Shown here one piece after another: positions 1 to 5,597 of a stretch of 28,437 nt of DNA (the stretch's first letter is position 1; each line of letters starts with the position of its first letter). The notes beneath the pieces were generated by a model. That model did not search any database. It was not told the origin of the DNA and saw only the letters and a program-made list of their open reading frames with translations. A program made the position numbers and the translations under genes. Source of the DNA: an uncultured Eubacteriales bacterium (lineage in GTDB: Bacteria > Bacillota_A > Clostridia > Oscillospirales > Oscillospiraceae); contig ONPY01000019.1 of the NCBI GenBank assembly GCA_900319835.1, positions 1 to 28,437 on the forward strand. The letters are read 5' to 3'.

Positions 1-28
1 CAATCCCCAATCCCCAATCCCCAATCCC
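1..28. repeat. Telomere-like AATCCCC tandem repeat at contig end
   Basis: Three perfect AATCCCC units followed by AATCCC fill positions 2-28, preceded by one C. The top strand is C-rich at the extreme left end, which is the orientation expected of a left chromosome end. C4A2- and C4A4-type repeats are known at ciliate macronuclear telomeres; a CCCCAAT variant in rumen ciliates is my inference. A simple low-complexity repeat is the alternative. Confidence 0.55.
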
Positions 29-106
29 GAAATGTTCTATTATTTATTTATTAGCAAAAGATTAGATTAATATATATTAAAATTATTTATTTATTAAAAT
101 ATAAAA
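29..106. other. AT-rich leader between telomere-like repeat and first gene
   Basis: This stretch is almost entirely A and T with no bacterial ribosome binding site in front of the ATG at 107; the bases before the start are A/T only. It fits a short eukaryotic 5' leader of a compact gene-sized chromosome or an anaerobic-fungus intergenic region rather than a clostridial leader. Confidence 0.5.
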
Positions 107-988
107 ATGAAAAGCATATATCTTCTCTTACTTTTGATTTTAAATGTGAATTTTTCTTTTTCAAAAAATCTTAGAACCTTAGCAGAATGTCAAGATTTCA
201 CATTTTTAGCAACAGAAGAAAATGTCAAAATCATAGGAAGAACTTACAACCATGAAGACGAAACTTGGATTGTTCATGGAGGAGCTGCAGTTGAATTTTA
301 TGCTGTTGGAAACACAGTAGAACTATTTTTAGTTGGTGATGATAGTGTCTATGAACAACCTGATTTCCGTCCAAGATATGCCATCTATGTGGACGATAAA
401 ATGGTCATCGATACAACTATGAGTAATTTAGAATTTACTGTTCAATTTAAAATATCAAATGATGAAAATGCAAAATCAAAAATTAAAGTAATGATGTTAT
501 CAGAAGCTCAAAACGGTGGAATAGGAATAAAGGCAATAAAAATCAATTCTTGTCAAGACAACAGAAAAATTTGGCCTGTAAAAAAAAAAAAATATAGCAT
601 AGAATTTATTGGTGATTCAATTACAAATGCCTATGGAGTCGATGCACCAGATCAATCCCATCCATTTAAAACCACCACAGAAAATTTCAGTAAATCCTAT
701 GCTTATTTAGCTTCTGAAATATTAGATGCTGATTATAGCTCTGTCTCTTATAGTGGTCATGGTATTGTCTCTGGTTATTCAGGTGGAGATAAATGGGCAG
801 ATGGTCTTGTACCCCTTTATTATGAAAAAATTAGTAAAAATACTAAATATCCAGGAGATTGGGACTTTGAAAATCATAGATATGATGTTGTTTTAATTAA
901 CCTTGGAACTAATGATGCCAATTATGTTAATGCTGATAGAGAAAAAAGAAAAGATGAATTTGTCCAAGAGTATGTTAACTTTTTGAAA
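107..988 (+). pseudogene. Truncated secreted CE2/SGNH-type carbohydrate esterase (eukaryote-like)
   Basis: Residues 1-19 form a signal peptide (MKSIYLL, Leu-rich core, FSFSK). Residues ~28-155 look like the beta-sandwich domain of CE2 acetyl esterases, which remove acetyl groups from plant polysaccharides such as xylan. The SGNH hydrolase part follows, with the nucleophile motif GDSIT (Ser171) and the GTND block (267-270). The last SGNH block, which supplies the catalytic Asp/His, is absent because the reading frame passes into bacterial sequence after EYVNFLK (968-988). Composition is strongly AT-rich with A-runs (13 A at 580-592) and AT-ending codons, unlike everything downstream. The source is probably a rumen ciliate or anaerobic fungus. 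As written, the product should lack esterase activity. The family call rests on motif recognition only. Confidence 0.65.
968..988. other. Junction between eukaryote-like and bacterial sequence
   Basis: The codons for EYVNFLK fit both the CE2/SGNH family upstream and the C-terminal helix of VanY/VanXY-type peptidases downstream, so the join probably lies within this short shared stretch. Base composition changes here from AT-rich to mid GC. The frame stays open across the join. Confidence 0.6.
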
Positions 989-1150
989 GGCTATTCGTTG
1001 GAGTGTCCTTTGGTTGCTCATGGCAGCGAAATATACTACGTCCCCGCCAGTGGGGAAATGATTGAGATCCACTTGCCGGAAAAAGCGGCATATCAGATTT
1101 CCGGCAATAACATAGACGGCTTTTTCGTGACTATTGGGAGGAAAAGCTGA
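968..1150 (+). pseudogene. C-terminal fragment of VanY/VanXY-type D,D-peptidase
   Basis: The last ~55 codons, containing EIYYVPASG and YQISGNNIDGFFVTI, resemble the C-terminal extension of M15-family D-Ala-D-Ala carboxypeptidases/dipeptidases found in vanG-type clusters. These zinc enzymes remove D-Ala-ending precursors so that D-Ser-ending cell-wall precursors dominate. The zinc-binding core (His, Asp, His) is missing, so the fragment cannot be active. The stop TGA at 1148-1150 shares its A with the ATG of the following vanT, and GGGAGG at 1136-1141 serves the downstream start. In vanG-type operons a peptidase gene normally sits directly before vanT, which supports the call. Confidence 0.5.
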
Positions 1151-3291
1151 TGAACGATCACAAGTATTATGCTGGAATTGACTGGATGCGTCTGATTGCC
1201 GCCATTTTAGTTATTGCGATCCATACATCGCCGCTTGCCAGTTATAACGCAACGGGAGATTTTATTCTGACAAGGGTTATTGCTCGTGTTGCTGTCCCGT
1301 TCTTTTTTATGACAACAGGCTACTTCACATTGTCAAGGTATCACTATGATAATAAAAAGTTATTTGCCTTTTTGAAAAAGACCAGCATAATTTATGCAGC
1401 AGCGATTGTAGTATATCTTCCATTGAATATTTATAATGGTTATTTTAATCAGCATAGCTTGCTGCCTAATATACTGAAAGACCTTGTATTTGATGGAACG
1501 CTGTATCACTTGTGGTATCTCCCTGCTTCTATGCTCGGTATGCTGATTGCTTGGCATCTTGTTCAAAAGTTTGACTATTCAAAAGGCTTGATCGTGGCAG
1601 GGCTACTGTATCTGGTAGGGCTATTTGGTGACAGCTATTACGGCATTACGGAAAAGCTGCCGATCATTAAGAACATATATGATTTGCTGTTTGAGCTTTT
1701 CGATTATACTCGAAACGGCATTTTCTTTTCCCCCGTTTTTCTTATGCTCGGCGGCTTGATTGCTGAAAAAAAGCACCGTATGACGAAAACACAGGCAATC
1801 TCTGGTCTGGTTGGCAGCTTTTTGTTATTGCTTGCGGAAGCCATGTTACTTCATAAGAACGGATTTCAGCGTCACGACAGTATGTATGTGTTTCTTCTGC
1901 CGTGTATGGTATTCCTTTTCCATTTTGTGCTGCATTTCAAAGGGAAAAAAGTACGTGGACTGAGGATTGCTTCTCTGCTGATTTATTTGATCCACCCGAT
2001 GATGATTGTTGTGGTGCGAGCTGCCGCAAAAATAACACATCTTCAAAATATTTTGGTAGATAACAGCTTGGGGCACTTTGCGGCGGTCTTTGCAGCATCT
2101 CTATTGTTTAGCTGTGCAGCAACCGTATTGGTGGAACGAGTTGTGGGAAAACAGCATCACCGTACAGAAATGGAACGTGCCTACATCGAACTTAATCTTG
2201 CGCATCTATCTCATAATGCCGAAGTTTTGCAGGATGCTATGCCACGGGGTTGTGAGTTGATGGCAGTTGTAAAAACGGAGGCCTATGGTCACGGTGCTTA
2301 TGCAGTCTCCACCCATCTTGAAAAGAACGGCGTAAAAGCATTTGCTGTTGCAACGATAGACGAAGGAATCCATCTGCGTCACTATGGGATTCGGGGAGAT
2401 ATTTTGATCCTTGGATTTACTGACGTGCATCGTGCCAAAGAACTAAAGAAGTTTCGTTTGACACAAACGCTGATTGACACCGACTATGCTGAATGTTTGA
2501 ATCGTCAAGGAATTCCGATCTGCGTACATATCGGAATCGACAGCGGAATGCACCGCCTTGGCTTTGATGTCCATGATTATGAAAATATACGACGGGTTTT
2601 CGATATGAAAAATCTGAACGTCGATGGGATATTTACACATCTCTGCTGCTGTGAAAGTTTGGAACCAGAAGACGTTGCTTTTACAAAAGGACAGGTTTAC
2701 AGCTTCTATGCTTTGATTGACTACCTGAAAGCGCACAAAATACATATCCCAAAGCTGCATATTCAAAGCAGCTACGGCTTGTTGAATTATCCTGAACTGC
2801 AATGTGATTATGTGCGAGAAGGCATCTCTCTGTATGGTGTTGCCTGTACGCCGCAGGATAAAACGACTTTGCAGCTTGATCTTCGTCCGGTTCTTGCGTT
2901 AAAAGCAAAGGTTGTTTTGATAAGGGATGTCCCGAAAGGTGATTTTGTCGGTTATGATCGAGTATATCAGACCCGGCGGGACAGCCGAATTGCAATCTTG
3001 CCGATTGGCTATGGCGATGGATTTCCGAGAAATTTGTCCTGTGGAAAAACAAGCGTAAAGATCGGCACATATATCGTGCCGATTGTCGGACGGATTTGTA
3101 TGGATCAGCTTGCCGTTGATATCACCGATACGGAGGGAATCTCCGTTGGCGATACGGCAACATTGATCGATAACGGGAAAGACAGCTTCTACACGACACC
3201 TTATGTGGCAGAGCAGTCCGATACCATTAGCAATGAACTGTTAAGCCGTATGGGCGCAAGACTACCAGTTGTTATTATAGAGGATTGTTAA
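1150..3291 (+). CDS. vanT: VanT-type membrane-bound serine/alanine racemase
   Basis: The 713-residue length matches VanT racemases, which fuse an integral-membrane domain to an alanine-racemase domain. Residues ~1-330 are an acyltransferase-3-like membrane domain with about ten hydrophobic segments, thought to take up L-serine. Residues ~340-713 are a PLP-dependent racemase: AVVKTEAYGHG carries the PLP lysine (Lys375), GYGDGFPR and VGRICMDQLAVD are the usual downstream motifs, and VGYDRVY lies near the catalytic tyrosine region. The enzyme makes D-Ser for D-Ala-D-Ser precursors, giving vanG-type low-level vancomycin resistance. It follows a D,D-peptidase tail with one-base overlap; the ligase, the rest of the peptidase and the regulators are not in the window. 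An ordinary fused Alr is less likely given this context. Confidence 0.88.
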   Translation: MNDHKYYAGIDWMRLIAAILVIAIHTSPLASYNATGDFILTRVIARVAVPFFFMTTGYFTLSRYHYDNKKLFAFLKKTSIIYAAAIVVYLPLNIYNGYFNQHSLLPNILKDLVFDGTLYHLWYLPASMLGMLIAWHLVQKFDYSKGLIVAGLLYLVGLFGDSYYGITEKLPIIKNIYDLLFELFDYTRNGIFFSPVFLMLGGLIAEKKHRMTKTQAISGLVGSFLLLLAEAMLLHKNGFQRHDSMYVFLLPCMVFLFHFVLHFKGKKVRGLRIASLLIYLIHPMMIVVVRAAAKITHLQNILVDNSLGHFAAVFAASLLFSCAATVLVERVVGKQHHRTEMERAYIELNLAHLSHNAEVLQDAMPRGCELMAVVKTEAYGHGAYAVSTHLEKNGVKAFAVATIDEGIHLRHYGIRGDILILGFTDVHRAKELKKFRLTQTLIDTDYAECLNRQGIPICVHIGIDSGMHRLGFDVHDYENIRRVFDMKNLNVDGIFTHLCCCESLEPEDVAFTKGQVYSFYALIDYLKAHKIHIPKLHIQSSYGLLNYPELQCDYVREGISLYGVACTPQDKTTLQLDLRPVLALKAKVVLIRDVPKGDFVGYDRVYQTRRDSRIAILPIGYGDGFPRNLSCGKTSVKIGTYIVPIVGRICMDQLAVDITDTEGISVGDTATLIDNGKDSFYTTPYVAEQSDTISNELLSRMGARLPVVIIEDC

Positions 3292-3325
3292 AACAAACGC
3301 AGCATTAGTCAATTCCATCTGCCGG

Positions 3326-3353
3326 ACGACGGCAAAAGAAAAAAAGCCGTCGT
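3326..3353 (+). other. Short hairpin after vanT
   Basis: An 8-bp perfect stem (ACGACGGC at 3326-3333 with GCCGTCGT at 3346-3353) encloses an A-rich 12-base loop. It precedes the stronger hairpin at 3381-3412 and may be part of a vanT transcript end. Confidence 0.35.
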
Positions 3354-3380
3354 ACAGCAGCCATTTGACACGCCCATTTG

Positions 3381-3412
3381 AAACGGCGGCTTTGATTTCA
3401 GAGCCGCCGTTT
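3381..3412 (+). terminator. Hairpin terminator of vanT operon
   Basis: A perfect 11-bp GC-rich stem (3381-3391 with 3402-3412) with a 10-base loop follows vanT by 90 bases. The downstream tail is only moderately T-rich, so it may act partly as an RNA-stabilising hairpin. Confidence 0.5.
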
Positions 3413-3565
3413 CTTTGCGTTTACACAAACCAATGACGACTTGCAGGGACACGGCAACCGATGGGAGGTTATTTTGTCGTGTCTACTTTACTATTCTATT
3501 TCTCCTGTGATCTGCACCAGTCAAAAAAAGCTCGTACCCGCCATCGGGGTATTCCGGGCATTGGT

Positions 3566-3586
3566 ATGAACACAGGAATCATGTAA
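3566..3586 (+). CDS. Possible six-residue leader peptide MNTGIM
   Basis: ATG AAC ACA GGA ATC ATG TAA ends 21 bases before a strong intrinsic terminator (3608-3641). Such tiny ORFs before an attenuator are known in regulatory leaders of resistance transposons. The ribosome binding site is weak, so this is a suggestion only. Confidence 0.25.
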   Translation: MNTGIM

Positions 3587-3607
3587 ATAGATTTTATAAT
3601 TCTTCTG

Positions 3608-3641
3608 CGTCTGTCTGCGTTTTGCAGACAGGCGCTTTTTG
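3608..3641 (+). terminator. Strong intrinsic terminator, possible attenuator
   Basis: A 12-bp stem (3608-3619 with 3625-3636, one G-T pair) with a five-base loop is followed by TTTTT at 3637-3641. It lies between vanT and the element's regulatory genes, downstream of a tiny ORF, so it could control read-through into the sigma-like gene. Confidence 0.6.
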
Positions 3642-3782
3642 TCGTTTTCTTGGGTTCTGTGTCGGCTGCAGATCCCCTCCTGCTTCTATCCCTCACAGAG
3701 CAACGATGAAACAGGAGGTGCAGCGCATGGATTCTTCCTAAAGAATTTTTCCAAAAAATTTTCTGCGTGTTTGCCAAAACGC

Positions 3783-3857
3783 ATGGTGCAGACCGTAGTA
3801 GTGGCGAAAGGGGAAGAAAACCGTATCACCCGCCTTTGCGGACGCGAAGGGAGGTGA
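3783..3857 (+). CDS. Possible 24-residue upstream peptide
   Basis: A short ORF (starts MVQTVVVAKG, ends CGREGR) stops at TGA 3855-3857, inside the GGGAGGTGA ribosome binding region of the next gene. The position would suit translational coupling to the sigma-like gene. No family is recognised and there is no clear Shine-Dalgarno of its own. Confidence 0.25.
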   Translation: MVQTVVVAKGEENRITRLCGREGR

Positions 3858-3861
3858 ATAC

Positions 3862-4284
3862 ATGAAGCCTCATTCGCACGAAGAACATATCCAGCACTCC
3901 TTTGATGCGTTCTGCAAAAAGGTACTGCGGAACGAAGCGCGGGACTATCAGGACGCGCTGGCACGGAAAAGGAACCGAGAGGTCTATTTTTCTGAGTTGC
4001 CCGTCGAAGTGCTGGAACAGTTCGCTGTCCGTGACACCTATTTCACGGATAGCCGCACATTTGAAGTCATCGGCCATTCGGTTTGTATCGACGATGAAAC
4101 GCTGGCAGAAGCGATCTCAGCTTTGCCTGTTGACCGCAGAGATATTATCCTGCTGTCCTACTTCCTCGATATGTCCGACGCTGAAATTGCAAATGTGCTG
4201 AATATGGTGCGCCGTTCCGTTGCCTATCGCAGGACAAGCACCCTAAAGCTGCTGAAAAACCTGATGGGAGGAAAAAACAGATGA
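3862..4284 (+). CDS. Sigma-70-like regulatory protein of integrative element
   Basis: This 140-residue protein has a C-terminal sigma region 4-like helix-turn-helix (residues ~85-135: LPVDRRDIILLSYFLDMSD, then AEIANVLNM) and an unassigned N-terminal half without a recognisable sigma region 2. Proteins of this type are common regulators in Tn916/Tn1549-like clostridial elements and usually precede the recombination genes. The start is supported by GGGAGGTG at 3849-3856. Its stop overlaps the ATG of the next gene (ATGA at 4281-4284), so the two are translationally coupled. It more likely controls element genes than acts as a housekeeping sigma factor. Confidence 0.8.
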   Translation: MKPHSHEEHIQHSFDAFCKKVLRNEARDYQDALARKRNREVYFSELPVEVLEQFAVRDTYFTDSRTFEVIGHSVCIDDETLAEAISALPVDRRDIILLSYFLDMSDAEIANVLNMVRRSVAYRRTSTLKLLKNLMGGKNR

Positions 4285-4520
4285 CAAGTCAATCGAAGGA
4301 TAACCGTCTGTTGCCGCTGACCGTCATTGAAGCGGCTGCTGGCGGTGACGTGGAAGCGATCAACGCCGTTCTGAAACACTATGCAGGGTACATAGCCCGT
4401 CTGTCGATGCGTGAGCTTTACGACGAGTACGGAAATCCCCATCTCTGCGTGGATGAAGAACTGCGGCGTAGGCTGGAAACGAAACTCATTACCAAGCTGC
4501 TCACATTCCGCGTGAGATAA
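4281..4520 (+). CDS. Small helix-turn-helix protein of integrative element
   Basis: This 79-residue protein resembles the small HTH proteins that follow the sigma-like gene in Tn916/Tn1549-type elements. Features seen are VIEAAAGGDVEAINAVLKHYAGYIARLS and a C-terminal ELRRRLETKLITKLLTF. The DVEAINAVLKHY and LETKL segments correspond to those found in this family's usual products. It starts within the stop of the preceding gene, with GGGAGG upstream. It probably regulates excision or transfer; the target is unknown. Confidence 0.7.
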   Translation: MTSQSKDNRLLPLTVIEAAAGGDVEAINAVLKHYAGYIARLSMRELYDEYGNPHLCVDEELRRRLETKLITKLLTFRVR

Positions 4521-4925
4521 CTGACGCCTGACAGAAACGTGTTCCCCCTTTCCTCGTTTCTGTCCCATGCTCCTTGACAAATATGCCCGCAAGAGAACGG
4601 CGGCGCATCATAGGCAAAACGGGTACGTTCCTTTTGCGTCGAGCTGGGCGGCTGGTACGCCATGACGTATATCCGAGAGGATATGCCGAGCGACAAATAC
4701 CGAGCCGTAACGCAAGTGTGGCAACTTGCAGGCGATGACGCGCAAAACACATAATGATACGACCTTACAGCCACAGTCCGAGCGTTCAAAGCGTCGCAGG
4801 CGATGGGTAGGGCTGCACGAGAACCGTGCGGGGGTGAAATTCCCTTGGAGCTGCGCCAGCAGCCGTCCGTTTTGTCATTCCCTTTTGTAGTTATTTCGTT
4901 TCCCATGAAAGGGGGATTTGTTTCT
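4521..4925 (+). other. 405-base gap with a 30-codon ORF and hairpins, no clear gene
   Basis: No complete gene is convincing here. One short ORF, 4662-4754 (MTYIREDMPS... ending GDDAQNT), lies in a frame that is open back to 4614 (preceded by VELGGWYA) and looks like a remnant of a larger element protein. Between 4810 and 4850 there are small hairpins, for example GCACG/CGTGC around AGAAC, and GGG/CCC. In related elements this position can hold transfer or excisionase genes, so a deletion scar is possible. Confidence 0.35.
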
Positions 4926-5111
4926 ATGGAAACAACCATGAAGAAAACAACGTCCCCGATTGTACGCGAGTACAAGATCGGGGATATAACGTATATCGTC
5001 AAGGCCGTCGTCAAAGACGGCGCGAAAGAGGACGCCGTGACAAAGGTGCGCCGCCTGATTCAGAATGACTTGCGGGGTAAAAAAGTTACAAATAATTTTG
5101 AACCCGCCTAA
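4926..5111 (+). CDS. tnpW: TnpW-like transposon-encoded small protein
   Basis: A 61-residue protein with EYKIGDITYIVKAVVKDGAK, then DAVTKVRRLIQND, matches the pattern of TnpW-family proteins: a short beta-hairpin 'IG-TY-V' followed by a charged helix ending in LIQND. TnpW proteins are carried by Tn4451-like and Tn1549-like elements; their role is unknown. I chose ATG 4926 because AAAGGGGG lies just upstream; an internal ATG at 4938 is possible. A promoter for the next genes overlaps its stop codon. Confidence 0.7.
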   Translation: METTMKKTTSPIVREYKIGDITYIVKAVVKDGAKEDAVTKVRRLIQNDLRGKKVTNNFEPA

Positions 5112-5139
5112 TGACGGCGAGCGAGATCCCTAGTATAAT
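5111..5139 (+). promoter_or_regulatory. Promoter of the recombinase genes
   Basis: ATGACG (5111-5116) and a consensus TATAAT (5134-5139) are 17 bases apart, 42 bases before the resolvase-like gene. The -35 box overlaps the tnpW stop codon. Confidence 0.55.
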
Positions 5140-5180
5140 ATAAATAACCTGTTTGTCCGGCTGCCGGAATAGGAGGCAAC

Positions 5181-5597
5181 ATGAAAAAGCAGCCCGACAA
5201 AATCACCGCATATTACTACCGTGCGGCGAACAAACAAACAGACCTGAACCTTGACAATCAAATGCACCTACTTTTGAGCCATGCACAGGAAAACGGAACG
5301 GACACCTATATGTTCTTCGTGGACAATGGGTACAACGGCCTGACCGCAGAGCGTCCGGCATTTCAAAATCTGCTTGCAGCAATCCATGAGAACCGCGTGC
5401 AGAAAATTGTTGTCGTATCGCTTGACCAACTTTACCGCAACCATCTTGCAGCGGTGCAGTTCCTTGATGATATGGAGCAGCGCGGTATTGCGATTTGCTC
5501 CATTACAGACGGCGATCTGCCCCTTTGCCGAGAACTGTATCACGGCATTGTCAATGCCTACCGCAGTTCTTCCGAGAAAGGCGGTGAGTGCAGATGA
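5181..5597 (+). CDS. Resolvase-fold protein lacking the catalytic serine
   Basis: This 138-residue protein aligns by eye to the N-terminal catalytic domain of serine recombinases: a first strand YYYRAANKQ, a mid region PAFQNLLAAI and KIVVVSLDQLYRN. In active enzymes the first motif reads Y-x-R-V-S; here the serine position is Ala16. The conserved Arg of the D-R-L-x-R motif is Gln83, with only Arg86 kept. No zinc ribbon or DNA-binding tail follows. It is therefore probably not a recombinase itself, but could pair with or regulate the large serine recombinase whose ATG overlaps its stop (ATGA at 5594-5597). AGGAGG precedes the start. Confidence 0.75.
   Translation: MKKQPDKITAYYYRAANKQTDLNLDNQMHLLLSHAQENGTDTYMFFVDNGYNGLTAERPAFQNLLAAIHENRVQKIVVVSLDQLYRNHLAAVQFLDDMEQRGIAICSITDGDLPLCRELYHGIVNAYRSSSEKGGECR

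Larger units (their letters stand above)
3292..3861 (+). promoter_or_regulatory. Leader region with hairpins and tiny ORFs before sigma-like gene
   Basis: This 570-base gap holds no convincing normal-sized gene. It contains a short hairpin (3326-3333 with 3346-3353), a terminator-like hairpin at 3381-3412, a six-codon ORF MNTGIM at 3566-3586, a strong terminator at 3608-3641 and a 24-codon ORF ending inside the ribosome binding site of the sigma-like gene. The arrangement resembles attenuation leaders of Tn916-family elements, but I infer this from layout only. Confidence 0.45.

Noticed and set aside
1..28. CRISPR array or vector/adaptor sequence
   Set aside because: The unit is 7 bases with no spacers, and it does not resemble adaptor sequences that I know.
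3862..4284. Sigma-like gene as a housekeeping or sporulation sigma factor
   Set aside because: Only region-4-like sequence is seen, the protein is 140 residues, and it is coupled to element genes.
4755..4925. Possible group II intron or riboswitch
   Set aside because: The hairpins are short, no intron 5' GUGCG start with domain V or known riboswitch core could be recognised.
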